Assembly: GCA_017633255.1 (NCBI GenBank)
Contig: JAGBPS010000017.1
Span: 173,626 to 237,625 of the forward strand
Direction of reading: 5' to 3'
Length of the DNA: 64,000 nucleotides
From: Bacteroidales bacterium
GTDB lineage: Bacteria > Bacteroidota > Bacteroidia > Bacteroidales > WCHB1-69
The notes beneath the pieces are model-generated. The model saw nothing but the letters and a program-made list of their open reading frames with translations. It made no database searches and had not been told where the DNA came from. The position numbers were made by a program, and so were the translations under genes. Below are positions 25,866-34,844 of this stretch, piece after piece; position 1 is the stretch's first letter; every line of letters starts with the position of its first letter.

Positions 25866-27653
25866 TTAATCTTCTGAGTCTGCGGCGATGAAATCACGGT
25901 ACAGGTTCAGCACTTTGGCTTTGGACAGGAAGCCGATATAATCCCTTTCCTGCGTGATTACCGGCATGTTGAAGTTCTGCGTCCGGTTGAATTTCTCCAA
26001 CATCTCCTCGCCGCTATCGGTATCGTAAATGAATTCCTCGGGTTCTATCATCAAATCATCCACCAGCACCTTGTCGTACAGCTCTTGGTTGAAAATCTTG
26101 TCACGGTGGTCGTCCATGACCAGCAGACCGGCGAATTTCTGATTGTCATCCAACACCACAAACAGATTTCTCTTGCTTTGGGCGATATAATGGGTGTATT
26201 CCCTCAGGGTGCTGTGCAAGGGCAGTGTAGTGATATTATGGTCGATAATTCTGCCCCAGTTGATTTTCTTCAGAGCGAATTTGTCTTTGTTATGGGTTTT
26301 CAAATGCCCTTTTTCAGCCAACTGACGGGTATAGACCGAATATTTCTCAATGGGTGATACACAAAGATAAGAAATCAGTGAGGTAATCATCAGTGGAATC
26401 AATAATGAATAACCAGCTGATATTTCGGCGATTAGGAAGATAGAGGTCAATGGGGCGAGCATCACACCGGACATCACACCTGCCATGCCTGCTAACGCAA
26501 AGTTGATGTGTGGAAGGTTGAAGCCCAGGTAATAATTGGCGATTTCCGCCACCAGATAGCCTGTGAACGCACCCACAAACAGGGTGGGGGCGAACACACC
26601 GCCGATACCGCCGGCCGAGGTGGTTACCGCTGTGGCGATAACTTTCAGGAAAATAATGAGTATCAGGAAGATAATCAGCATCCAATGCTGCTGTGAGAGC
26701 AGGAACAGCGGGGATTTTTCGAACAATTCCATCACATCTCCCTTCAACAGGGCATTGATGCTTTCGTAACCTTCACCGAAAAGCACCGGCAACAGCAGAA
26801 TCAGGGCTCCCAAGACCACACCACCAATGATGATTTTGAGCTGTATCCATTTGATTTTCTGGAAGCTTCTTTCAATAAATCTCAACAATCTCAGAAAATA
26901 GATGGAGATAAAACCGGTGAGGATGCCTAAAATGATATAAAAGGGAATGTTTTTCAGGAAGAAAGATTGGGTGCTGGCAATGTCAAAAGTCAGGGTGTCA
27001 CCCAAGAACAGCAGGGACAAAACCGTACCTGTAGCCGCTGAAATCAGCAGGGGTAGCAGGGCGGCGCTGGTCAGGTCGAGCATCAGCACCTCGATGGCGA
27101 AAACAATGGCCATGATGGGGGCTTTGAAGATGGCTGCGACCGCCGCCGTTGAACCACATGCCAGCAGCAAGGTGGTGGACTTGGCGTTGAGGTTGAAGAG
27201 GCGTGCCAGATTGGACCCAATGGCTGAGCCGGTCAGCACCATCGGGGCTTCCAGTCCCACAGAACCGCCAAACCCGACAGTCAGCGTACTGGCCACCATC
27301 GACGAGTACATGTTGTGTCGCCTGAGTTTGCCTTCGCTTTTGAAAATGGATTTCAACACGATGGAAACGCCATGCCCGATATGGTCCTTGATGACCCTTC
27401 GTGTGTAGATGACCGTCAGCACAATGCCGATAATGGGGAACGCCAGATAGTAGTAGTTGACATGTGCGTTAGGGAAGGTGTTGTTCAGGAATGACACCGT
27501 CAGATGCATCAGGTTTTTGACGATGATAGCCGCTGTGGCTCCGAAAATACCCACAAAGAAACTCAGCACCAGAATGGTAGCCTGCATGCCCAGTTTCTGC
27601 TTCATCCATCTTCTGCAACGGGCCAAAATCGATGCTGTGACTTTGTTTCTCAT
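25866..27653 (-). CDS. ClC-family chloride channel/antiporter with CBS domains
   Basis: This is a polytopic anion channel or H+/Cl- exchanger of 595 residues. ClC motifs are visible: GFGGSVGLEAPMVLTGS (the gating-glutamate segment, here GLEAP rather than the common GREGP), and GGIGGVFAPTLFVGA for the second selectivity loop. The last about 150 residues are a pair of CBS domains (LREYTHYIAQSKRNLFVVLDD; MLEKFNRTQNFNMPVITQE) that may sense nucleotides. Whether it is a channel or exchanger cannot be read with certainty. Confidence 0.92.
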   Translation of the reverse strand: MRNKVTASILARCRRWMKQKLGMQATILVLSFFVGIFGATAAIIVKNLMHLTVSFLNNTFPNAHVNYYYLAFPIIGIVLTVIYTRRVIKDHIGHGVSIVLKSIFKSEGKLRRHNMYSSMVASTLTVGFGGSVGLEAPMVLTGSAIGSNLARLFNLNAKSTTLLLACGSTAAVAAIFKAPIMAIVFAIEVLMLDLTSAALLPLLISAATGTVLSLLFLGDTLTFDIASTQSFFLKNIPFYIILGILTGFISIYFLRLLRFIERSFQKIKWIQLKIIIGGVVLGALILLLPVLFGEGYESINALLKGDVMELFEKSPLFLLSQQHWMLIIFLILIIFLKVIATAVTTSAGGIGGVFAPTLFVGAFTGYLVAEIANYYLGFNLPHINFALAGMAGVMSGVMLAPLTSIFLIAEISAGYSLLIPLMITSLISYLCVSPIEKYSVYTRQLAEKGHLKTHNKDKFALKKINWGRIIDHNITTLPLHSTLREYTHYIAQSKRNLFVVLDDNQKFAGLLVMDDHRDKIFNQELYDKVLVDDLMIEPEEFIYDTDSGEEMLEKFNRTQNFNMPVITQERDYIGFLSKAKVLNLYRDFIAADSED

Positions 27654-27687
27654 CAGTATTCTTTCAGTTTTTCAAGTTTGAATATGG

Positions 27688-28458
27688 TTAATAGCGAATC
27701 TCCACCTTGTCGCCGATATGCAAATCCGCCAACACCGCGATACGGCTATTGTTAAGCGCTACTTCCATGTAACCCAGTCTGTTACTTAACACATACACCT
27801 CCTCTTCCTTGGGATTGTAAAATTCCTGGAAATGGGTGATGGTGATGTGTTTGGTGGAAGAAAGCATAAGGGAGAAATTGCCTTTCTTCACGGCGTCCTT
27901 GAACATTTTCACAGGAATATCTGTCACGGCGTTGCAACAGGTGTCGATGTATGCCACATGGCCGGTGATGATGCGGTTGACTGTGTCGTGCTCAGGTTCC
28001 AGTTTGATTTTCCGGATAAAAGTATCGTAAGGTAAGGTGTTTTTTTTGAGATTGTTGGAGAAGTGTAACTGTGCCATGCTGACAAATTTGTCCAGCACCG
28101 TGGTTTTCTCGTCGGGCATGTTCAGTGTTACAGCCTTCACATTGGGGTCGTCACCGAACATCAAGGAGAATATGCCATTGTCCTCGCCAATGAAATAATG
28201 TTGGTCATATTCCACCATGACGGGCATGGAGGTATGCGACAGGGTGATACCTGTCAGCACAAAGTGAAGTGTCTGTTCCGGGAACGATTTATAGCTGTTT
28301 TTCAGGATGAAAGCGGTTTGCTCTGTGCTGAACGCGTCGATGGCATGCGTGATGTCAATGATATTGGCATCCGGAATGGCCTTCCACAACTGCCCTTTCA
28401 GCATGGCCACGTAGGGGTCCCGCAGTTTCCAATCACTGATTAAAGTAATGTTTTTCAT
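27688..28458 (-). CDS. SAM hydrolase / SAM hydroxide adenosyltransferase (DUF62 family)
   Basis: Proteins of this family use water on S-adenosylmethionine to give adenosine and methionine; fluorinases and chlorinases are relatives. The N-terminus ITLISDWKLRDPYVAMLKG and the middle motif IDITHAIDAF match the family; the C-terminal barrel domain ends GDKVEIRY. I set the start at MKNITLISDW (28458; 256 residues) because a -7 box lies upstream, in the longer frame. Activity is inferred from family. Confidence 0.85.
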   Translation of the reverse strand: MKNITLISDWKLRDPYVAMLKGQLWKAIPDANIIDITHAIDAFSTEQTAFILKNSYKSFPEQTLHFVLTGITLSHTSMPVMVEYDQHYFIGEDNGIFSLMFGDDPNVKAVTLNMPDEKTTVLDKFVSMAQLHFSNNLKKNTLPYDTFIRKIKLEPEHDTVNRIITGHVAYIDTCCNAVTDIPVKMFKDAVKKGNFSLMLSSTKHITITHFQEFYNPKEEEVYVLSNRLGYMEVALNNSRIAVLADLHIGDKVEIRY

Positions 28459-28496
28459 TGTCTTATACAATAGATTCCAACAAATTACACTAATCT

Positions 28497-28505
28497 GCAA
28501 AGTTA
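28497..28505 (-). promoter_or_regulatory. -7 box of the SAM hydrolase gene (TAACTTTGC)
   Basis: On the minus strand TAACTTTGC is about 40 bp upstream of the ATG at 28458 and overlaps the 5' part of the longer reading frame. Confidence 0.7.
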
Positions 28506-28572
28506 GTACTTTTTTTTGAATTATCGGTATTTTTTTATTCTATTTTTATTTGGAGTTTGTTACAGGTAAAAT

Positions 28573-28676
28573 GTGATGAGCGATGGGCTTTCAGCGATGA
28601 GCATTTTTGTTACAAAATTTAATTTTTACAACCCCCAGCTCATAGCTCACAGCCCATAGCTCACAGCTCATAGCTA
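28573..28676. repeat. AGCTCATAGCTCACAGC tandem words
   Basis: Most of the 296-bp gap between divergent genes is filled by copies of CTCATAGCTCACAGC and CGATGAGC-like words in both orientations. A shorter relative is at 56919-56950. I see no open reading frame here. Confidence 0.7.
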
Positions 28677-28689
28677 TTCTCAAAAATAC

Positions 28690-28720
28690 ATTAACTAATT
28701 TGCTAATTTGCCAATTAAAT
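28690..28720. repeat. AACTAATTTGCTAATTTGCC short words
   Basis: Tandem TAATTTGC words immediately upstream of the SDR promoter; the family is the same as at 10764 and 56752. Confidence 0.55.
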
Positions 28721-28722
28721 AG

Positions 28723-28731
28723 TATTTTTGC
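28723..28731 (+). promoter_or_regulatory. -7 box of the SDR gene (TATTTTTGC)
   Basis: TATTTTTGC lies 24 bp upstream of ATG 28755 and overlaps the longer reading frame beginning at 28728, which is therefore rejected. Confidence 0.75.
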
Positions 28732-28754
28732 GCCTTGAATTTAATGGATATTTG

Positions 28755-29537
28755 ATGACAACGCAGAAAGCATACGCATTAGTGACGGGTGCCAGTTCAG
28801 GGATTGGTTACCAATACGCCAGAGTTTTGGCGGAAAAAGGTTATAATCTTCTTATTATCAGTAATGTAGAAGATGAATTAGCGGAAAAGAAAAAACAATT
28901 GGAACAGGATTTCCCAGTGGAAGTGAAAGCTTTGACCTGCAATCTTGGAACTTCTGAAGCCGCCAAGGAACTGTACGATTGGTGTAAAACGCAAAATATT
29001 GAGGTTGAGGTTCTTATCAACAATGCTGGCGTGTATCATGATCGGGATTTTTTGGCCGATACCGAAGCTTTTAATGAGATGATTATCAATCTTCACGCCT
29101 TCACCCCGGCCATGCTTTGCTATTATTTCGGACAAGACATGGTGGAAAGGCACAAAGGATACATTCTCAATATGAGTTCCATCACCTCGGAAATTGCGGT
29201 GCAGCGACTGGCCAGCTACAGTTCTACCAAGGCGTTCCTGAAAAATTTCTCCCGCTCATTGCATATCGAGTTGTATCACAAAGGGGTGTATGTGACGGCA
29301 GTCCGTCCTGGTGCGGTGGATACCGGATTATACAGCATCAGCAAGACCGCCACCAAAATCGGAATGATTGTCGGTTATATTACCACTCCCGAGAAGCTGG
29401 CTCGTCGAGGGGTCCGGGCACTTTTCAATAAAAGGGCACAGGTCACCCCGGGTTTTCTCAACCATGTGCTGATTTTCCTGGTGGCGCTATTGCCGACAGG
29501 TCTGTTGCGGCTCATCCGCCGCTGGCATATCTTTTAA
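28755..29537 (+). CDS. Short-chain dehydrogenase/reductase
   Basis: This is a classical SDR oxidoreductase of 260 residues. The nucleotide-binding motif is TGASSGIGYQYA, followed by NNAG (LINNAGVYHD), the catalytic Ser in NMSSIT and YSSTKAF with Tyr and Lys. The C-terminal hydrophobic stretch (VLIFLVALLPTGLLRLI) suggests membrane attachment, as in 3-ketoacyl reductase or 3-ketosphinganine reductase relatives. Substrate unknown. Confidence 0.88.
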   Translation: MTTQKAYALVTGASSGIGYQYARVLAEKGYNLLIISNVEDELAEKKKQLEQDFPVEVKALTCNLGTSEAAKELYDWCKTQNIEVEVLINNAGVYHDRDFLADTEAFNEMIINLHAFTPAMLCYYFGQDMVERHKGYILNMSSITSEIAVQRLASYSSTKAFLKNFSRSLHIELYHKGVYVTAVRPGAVDTGLYSISKTATKIGMIVGYITTPEKLARRGVRALFNKRAQVTPGFLNHVLIFLVALLPTGLLRLIRRWHIF

Positions 29538-29627
29538 TGCTAAAGGAAGATCGTCTATACGGGACAATGTCATAGCAGGGGTTATATACGCAGTAAGGCT
29601 GCCATAATATGACAGCCCTACATCTTT

Positions 29628-29661
29628 TAACTGTTAATTATTAATTGTTAACTGTTAATTG
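29628..29661. repeat. TTAACTGTTAATTATTAATTG short tandem word
   Basis: Tandem copies of AACTGTTAATTA. The purD stop codon and its last codons (minus strand) lie inside this block. Confidence 0.75.
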
Positions 29662-30895
29662 CCTGGTGTCCGATATCGTTGCGGTAGAACAATGCATCAC
29701 TTTGGATTTGATGAACTCCTGCGTAGGCATCGCTCTGTGCTTCCTGGATGGTGCGGCCACGGCCTACCACGAAGAGCACACGTCCGCCGGCGGTTACCCA
29801 TTGGCCGTCTTTCAAGGCTGTTCCCATGTGGAACACCAGCTGTTTTACCTTCTCCAAACCATTGATGGGCTGTCCTTTGGGATAGCTTCCCGGATAGCCT
29901 TTTGAACTTAGCACCACACCGAGGAAGGTGTCCTCCTCAAATTCCACTTTGGTCTCTTTGTTGTCCAAAACATCCAGAATATGCTGTAACAGGTCGCTTT
30001 TGATTTTCGGCAGCACCACTTCTGTTTCAGGGTCGCCGAAACGAGCGTTGAACTCAATCACCTTGGGACCGTTTTTTGTCAGCATCAGTCCGCCGTATAA
30101 TACGCCACAGAAAGGCTTGCCTTCTTCCACCATGGCTGCGGCCACGGGCTTCATGATTTCCTCAACGGCTTGGTCTATAGCGGATTGTGGGATAATAGGT
30201 ACGGGGGAATACGCTCCCATGCCTCCGGTATTGGGTCCTTTGTCGCCATCAAAAGCTCTCTTGTGGTCTTGGGCGATTACCAACGGCACCACCTGGCGGC
30301 CGTTGACCAGTGTCAGCAGCGAGAATTCAGGTCCTTCCAGATATTCTTCCATCACCACCTTGCCTTCTCCGAATTTGGCATCCAGCAACATGTCTTTCAG
30401 CGCCTCGTCGGCTTCTTCCTTGGTCATGGCCACTACCACGCCTTTGCCAGCGGCCAGACCATCGTATTTGATCACGATAGGAGCACCCTTCTCATCCAGG
30501 TATTTTTTGGCGCTGTCATAATCCGAGAAAGTGGCGAATTCAGCGGTGGCAATATGGTATTTTTTCATCAGCTCCTTGGCGAATTCCTTGCTGGCTTCGA
30601 TTTGTGTGGCGGCCTTGGAGGGACCGAACACCCGGATGCCATGCTGTGTCAGTTCATCGGCCAAACCGTTCTGCAAAGCGGCTTCGGGTCCGATAATTAC
30701 CAGTCCAATGGCATTTTCCTTCGACCATTTCACGATGGCGGCATTGTCCTTCTCGTCGATGGGAACGATGGTGAACTGCTGTCCTATACCGTCGTTGCCG
30801 GGAGCGACAAATACTTGTTCCACTAATGCTGATTGAGCGATTTTCCATGCGATGGCGTGTTCGCGACCGCCTCTGCCGATGACTAAAACTTTCAT
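29648..30895 (-). CDS. purD: Phosphoribosylamine--glycine ligase
   Basis: This is the second enzyme of de novo purine synthesis, an ATP-grasp ligase joining phosphoribosylamine and glycine. Full length (415 residues). Features: VLVIGRGGREHAIAWK at the N-terminus, GPSKAATQIEASKEFAKELM, IVIKYDGLAAGKGVVVA for ATP binding and EFNARFGDPETEVVLP. It lies 16 bp after the transglycosylase gene on the same strand, so it may be cotranscribed with it. Confidence 0.96.
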   Translation of the reverse strand: MKVLVIGRGGREHAIAWKIAQSALVEQVFVAPGNDGIGQQFTIVPIDEKDNAAIVKWSKENAIGLVIIGPEAALQNGLADELTQHGIRVFGPSKAATQIEASKEFAKELMKKYHIATAEFATFSDYDSAKKYLDEKGAPIVIKYDGLAAGKGVVVAMTKEEADEALKDMLLDAKFGEGKVVMEEYLEGPEFSLLTLVNGRQVVPLVIAQDHKRAFDGDKGPNTGGMGAYSPVPIIPQSAIDQAVEEIMKPVAAAMVEEGKPFCGVLYGGLMLTKNGPKVIEFNARFGDPETEVVLPKIKSDLLQHILDVLDNKETKVEFEEDTFLGVVLSSKGYPGSYPKGQPINGLEKVKQLVFHMGTALKDGQWVTAGGRVLFVVGRGRTIQEAQSDAYAGVHQIQSDALFYRNDIGHQAINS

Positions 30896-30911
30896 GTTGG
30901 TATTTTTTTGA

Positions 30912-32270
30912 TTATTTGTACACGTGTTTATAGGCGAAATACCGATCCATCACCTCTTTGGCATATTTGATGGAATGCCCGCCGGGATAATAGCCGCAGC
31001 GTACTACAGGATCGTTGTAATATTTGCGTTGTGATTTCAGTTCCAGATACTTGAATATCATTCGCCAATTGTCCACGCTGTCGGTTTCGTATTTGGCGCA
31101 CAAGGCCATGGCGTCCTGCAAATGCCCGCTTCCCGCATTATAGGCCGCGGCGGTCACGTACAGGCGGTCATCCTCGTGTTTGATGCTGGGGTATCTTTTG
31201 TAAAGCGATGCGATGTGCTTCACTCCCGCTTTGATCTGTTCGTCAATGGAAGAGCTGTCTGACAAGCCGTAATGTTCGGCGGTTTCCGGCATCAGCTGCA
31301 TAAGGCCGAAACTGCCGCCAATTCCTACCAAGTCGGTATTGAATTTGGTTTCCTGAAAGATAATGGAAGACACGAAACGCCAGTCAAGTCCGTAGGTTTG
31401 GCAGTATTTTTTGATGCTGGCGTCGTAGGCGGAAATTGATTTGCGGCTGCCTTTGCCAAAGGACTGTTGAATCACATGAGAGCCTGTACTATGGTATCGT
31501 TTGCAAAGCGCTTCATATTTTCTGGTACGCTTGAACTCCACAATCCAGGCATTTATTTTTTTATTCAATGAAAGATTATTGGGATTCAGCACCCACTCTC
31601 TGTTGAAATCGCTGCCAATCCGTCCCAGTATCTTCAGATTGGGATAAAAGGGCAGCAAAGTGACCGCAAGATTATAGTCCGAGGCTATAAAATCGATTTC
31701 TTTCTCGGCCAGCAATTCAAAAAGGTCTTCTGTCTTGTTGGTCTCAGTATAAATCATTTCCCATTGTGAAGTATGATGGATATCGGCCAAACTCACTTCA
31801 ACAGGGAACTGGGCGGGAATATACAATTTGTTTGTGAGGGTGTCGTTTATTTTGGTGTTTTTCCGGGCGATTAGCACGGGGTATGAATAGGAGTGAGGTT
31901 CGGAGAAATTGAGATAAGGGGTGAAAAGCTGACCTTTGTTGACATCCATTGCCACCAAATCATAGTCGTTGGTGAAGCAGGTGAAAAAAGCCGTTTCCGG
32001 GTTGCTTTCCACTGTGATGACAATTTCCTTTCCCATATCCTTGGCCATTTGTTTGAGCATATCATACTGGAAGCCGATGGGAGAGCCACGGTAAACGAAA
32101 TAGTCGGAGGCATGGTAAAACAGAAGTACGTGCAGTGTGTCACACTCGTTTTCCTCTGTATAAGTGTTATTCAGAAGACCATAATGAATCCGGTCATGGT
32201 GAGTGACGACAAAAAAAAGAATGGCGCTTAGAACCCCAAGGACAATATAACTGACAAGATTTCTTTTCAA
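30912..32270 (-). CDS. MltF-like membrane-bound lytic transglycosylase
   Basis: This is a peptidoglycan-cleaving enzyme anchored by an N-terminal helix (YIVLGVLSAILFFVV). Residues about 45-265 look like a family 3 solute-binding domain, as in MltF. The C-terminal SLT domain has the catalytic Glu in SSIIFQETKFN, then GSFGLMQLMPETAEHYG and AAYNAGSGHLQDA. Length is 452 residues. It follows a small lipoprotein gene by 18 bp and precedes purD. Confidence 0.9.
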   Translation of the reverse strand: MKRNLVSYIVLGVLSAILFFVVTHHDRIHYGLLNNTYTEENECDTLHVLLFYHASDYFVYRGSPIGFQYDMLKQMAKDMGKEIVITVESNPETAFFTCFTNDYDLVAMDVNKGQLFTPYLNFSEPHSYSYPVLIARKNTKINDTLTNKLYIPAQFPVEVSLADIHHTSQWEMIYTETNKTEDLFELLAEKEIDFIASDYNLAVTLLPFYPNLKILGRIGSDFNREWVLNPNNLSLNKKINAWIVEFKRTRKYEALCKRYHSTGSHVIQQSFGKGSRKSISAYDASIKKYCQTYGLDWRFVSSIIFQETKFNTDLVGIGGSFGLMQLMPETAEHYGLSDSSSIDEQIKAGVKHIASLYKRYPSIKHEDDRLYVTAAAYNAGSGHLQDAMALCAKYETDSVDNWRMIFKYLELKSQRKYYNDPVVRCGYYPGGHSIKYAKEVMDRYFAYKHVYK

Positions 32271-32288
32271 GATGAAAAGTTTTCGTTA

Positions 32289-32687
32289 TCAGATGCCAGG
32301 CATCATCAGAATGGCTTTTTCTATGGTTTCGCCTTCTTGTAACTTGATTTGCGCAGTGCCCCTGTAGTCGATATTTGTCACTGTGTCGGTGTAGGTGGCG
32401 GTGATATTCAAAAGGGCTTCGTAGGGATAGGTGTAAGAGTACGAGCCGTCAGCACCAGTCACGCCTTTTTTGCCAGCTTCAATGGCAGGGTGAACAGTTC
32501 TGCCAGGAGCTATGGAACCGGGGTAAATGTCCAGAATGGCGCCGGCCACAACTTTTCCAGTATCTAAACCATTGGTGGAAAAGTAGCAAACCACTTTCAT
32601 GCCACAATTGTAGTTCTTCTTGCACTGGGTCATGGTAAGAAGAAGAACGACAGCTATAACGGGTATCAGTAACAAAGACTTTTTCAT
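32289..32687 (-). CDS. Small lipoprotein, unknown function
   Basis: This 132-residue protein has a lipoprotein-type signal ending LLTMTQC (Cys22). The mature part looks like a single beta-sandwich, with repeated TYTDTVTN-like strands and a segment VTGADGSYSYTYPYEALLNI that resembles a carboxypeptidase-regulatory or similar Ig-like fold. I cannot name a function. It has its own -7 box and sits between lptC and the transglycosylase gene. Confidence 0.7.
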   Translation of the reverse strand: MKKSLLLIPVIAVVLLLTMTQCKKNYNCGMKVVCYFSTNGLDTGKVVAGAILDIYPGSIAPGRTVHPAIEAGKKGVTGADGSYSYTYPYEALLNITATYTDTVTNIDYRGTAQIKLQEGETIEKAILMMPGI

Positions 32688-32715
32688 ACTAAAATGTTTA
32701 TTTCAATTTCTGTCT

Positions 32716-32724
32716 GCAAAAATA
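32716..32724 (-). promoter_or_regulatory. -7 box of the small lipoprotein gene (TATTTTTGC)
   Basis: TATTTTTGC on the minus strand, about 29 bp upstream of ATG 32687. Confidence 0.7.
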
Positions 32725-32740
32725 CATATTTTTTTTAAAA

Positions 32741-33295
32741 TCACAACTCCTCCACAATCATTTCGCCTCTGGGGTTGAAAACCCTGTATTTTGTGAAATG
32801 CTCGTCTGCTTCAAATCCATCACCGTAATTGACCGTTCCGTCCGCTTTTATTTGTTTTACGGGTACCACGGAATAGATTATTTGCTTATCTTTGTCCCAT
32901 ATAAGTTGTTCTGTTTCAATGGTTTCGTTTTTAATAAGGTCCTTCACCACCACATTCTTGGAGGCTTCCATACGGGGAGGAACTTCCGCACTGATGGCAT
33001 AGTCTGCCGTTAACATTGATTGTCGGACGCCTTCTTCGTCATAAGCGTAGATGGTGATTCCATCGGGACAGTCCATATAGGCAGTATCTCCGATATATTT
33101 GTTGAGTGTTTTGGCATACAATTCAAAAGAGGTTATGCCGGCATCACTGAAAATAATATGGATATCTGTGGCAGACTCGTCAGGGAATTTGCCATTATAT
33201 TCTTTGAGCACGACAGGCTCTTTTGTTTTCCCGCATGAAAAAAACAGTACCATAACGGCAAGAGCTATCATGGTACTGTTGATGATTTTTTTCAT
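32741..33295 (-). CDS. lptC: LPS export periplasmic protein LptC
   Basis: LptC passes lipopolysaccharide from the LptBFG complex to LptA. Here it is a lipoprotein (VLFFSCGK), as common in this phylum. The OstA-like fold is visible in repeated strands such as IHIIFSDAGITSFELYAKTLNKY and EQLIWDKDKQIIYSVVPVKQIKADGTVNYGDGFEADE. It is downstream of the coaX-OMP-TPR gene set, an order seen in many Bacteroidota. Confidence 0.88.
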   Translation of the reverse strand: MKKIINSTMIALAVMVLFFSCGKTKEPVVLKEYNGKFPDESATDIHIIFSDAGITSFELYAKTLNKYIGDTAYMDCPDGITIYAYDEEGVRQSMLTADYAISAEVPPRMEASKNVVVKDLIKNETIETEQLIWDKDKQIIYSVVPVKQIKADGTVNYGDGFEADEHFTKYRVFNPRGEMIVEEL

Positions 33296-33298
33296 TGT

Positions 33299-33331
33299 AA
33301 TATTAGCTAAATGAGCTAAATTTCATTTATT
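33299..33331. repeat. TTAGCTAAATGAGCTAAATT short words
   Basis: Tandem GAGCTAAAT words fill the 34-bp gap between the TPR gene stop and lptC. Confidence 0.5.
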
Positions 33332-34787
33332 AGCGGACAGTAGTGTTTTCCTGAATCCAGCAACCTACATGGAAGGATTGTCCGTCCTGCAAACCTCTTA
33401 CGAAGCGGTCTTGCTTGGTGGGGAATGCCAGTTTTGCTCTCTTGGCATTGGCAGTTTCAGCGCAGCTGGGATCAACGGCGGCAGCCTTTGCGTATTTGTC
33501 GGCGGCAGCCCAGTTGTAGCAGCGAGGCAGGAAATCGTCACCACCGCAGCGGTTGCCTGAAGAAGCGTACAAGTCACCAATCAGGATATATGCCTTACCG
33601 CAGTTCGGATGAATCTTGATAGCCTGTAATGCGGCGTTACGAGATTCTGAGTATTTCTGATCTAACTGATAAGCCAGACCCAACATGTAGTAGCAGTCCA
33701 CTTTCTGTTCTTGGGTTTCAAACAGTGAGATGGCCTCGTTGAAGTATTCGATAGCTTTGTCGATTTCTCCGTTTCTCAGCGACAGGTTGCCCATCAGGTA
33801 AGCACTTTGTGCACCGGGTTCAGCTGCGTGTACCAGTTCCAATGCGTCTTTGAAAACAGGAGAGGTTACGCAGTTGCCTTTGCTCATGGTCAGCACCATC
33901 TTTTTCAAAGCCTTGATATTGTTTCTGTTCTGGTCGAATTTCTTGGCATAAACTTGCTCCAGAACGTTGCAGGGAGCGTACGGCTGGAATTTGCCTTCGA
34001 TGTTGGACAGGGTCTTGCGATAGTTGCTCACGAACTTCATCTGGCGGGCTGTGTCGGCTGACAGCTGGTTGAAGCGTTTGTCATATTCCATCTTGTCAAT
34101 CTGATTTTTCGCAAAAGCGGAATCCAGGTTGGCGAAGTTGGGCAGCTGTTTCTCATACTTGATGAAGGCGTTTACGATAGACATATCAATGTAGTCAGTG
34201 GCTCTTTCGTATGCCTCAATGATGATGGTGGTGTCCTTTTTCATCTGAGTCATGATCTCAGCTACTGTGAAATAAGAGTCCCAAATACCAGGTTGGGTGT
34301 TCTCTTTTTCCATATCCACTGATCTTACAAACCAGTTGTACACCTCTTCAATGGCATCATAGTTTTTGTTCTTCAAATACTCCTTCATTCTGTAACGGGT
34401 GGTGTTGAAGGCCATAAAGCCCAATCCGTTACCTTCTGTATATTTCTTTGGGAAATATATATGACGGTTTTTGTATGAATTGACGAGGTCGTCAATCAGG
34501 GCTTCTCTTTTGGCGGAGTCTTTCTCAACCTTGATCAGGTTGTCGAACATGGTCTGGGCGTTTGTGAAAACACCGTCCCAAGCGCAGGGACAATTGTTCA
34601 CCACATAATGCCAGGGGGTCAAAGCATCAGCATACTGCTTGTTGTTGTAGAAAATTCGGAAGGAACTAATTTCTTCCAGACATTTCAGGGAGTCTTCCTC
34701 GGTGGCGCCATACTTGAAATTGCAGTTTTGTGCGAAAGCAAAACTGGTAACAAGGCAAAGCAAACTTACAAAAAACAACTTTTTCAT
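33330..34787 (-). CDS. Secreted/periplasmic tetratricopeptide repeat protein
   Basis: This 485-residue protein has a signal peptide (KKLFFVSLLCLVTSFAFA). TPR-like helices are clearest at residues 345-430 (AYLMGNLSLRNGEIDKAIEYFNEAISL; YMLGLAYQLDQKYSESRNAALQAIKIHP; AYILIGDLYASSG). It sits between an outer-membrane protein and lptC in the conserved coaX cluster. A role in envelope assembly is plausible from context only. Confidence 0.82.
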   Translation of the reverse strand: MKKLFFVSLLCLVTSFAFAQNCNFKYGATEEDSLKCLEEISSFRIFYNNKQYADALTPWHYVVNNCPCAWDGVFTNAQTMFDNLIKVEKDSAKREALIDDLVNSYKNRHIYFPKKYTEGNGLGFMAFNTTRYRMKEYLKNKNYDAIEEVYNWFVRSVDMEKENTQPGIWDSYFTVAEIMTQMKKDTTIIIEAYERATDYIDMSIVNAFIKYEKQLPNFANLDSAFAKNQIDKMEYDKRFNQLSADTARQMKFVSNYRKTLSNIEGKFQPYAPCNVLEQVYAKKFDQNRNNIKALKKMVLTMSKGNCVTSPVFKDALELVHAAEPGAQSAYLMGNLSLRNGEIDKAIEYFNEAISLFETQEQKVDCYYMLGLAYQLDQKYSESRNAALQAIKIHPNCGKAYILIGDLYASSGNRCGGDDFLPRCYNWAAADKYAKAAAVDPSCAETANAKRAKLAFPTKQDRFVRGLQDGQSFHVGCWIQENTTVR

Positions 34788-34844
34788 TTCTATTGAGTTT
34801 TTGATATTAATTTTTTTGATTCCAAAAATAATCTGAGGTTTAAA

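Noticed and set aside
29590..29625. Terminator after the SDR gene (GGCTG / CAGCC arms)
   Set aside because: The stem is only five pairs with an 11-base loop and the T run is displaced by several bases, so it was not listed as a feature.
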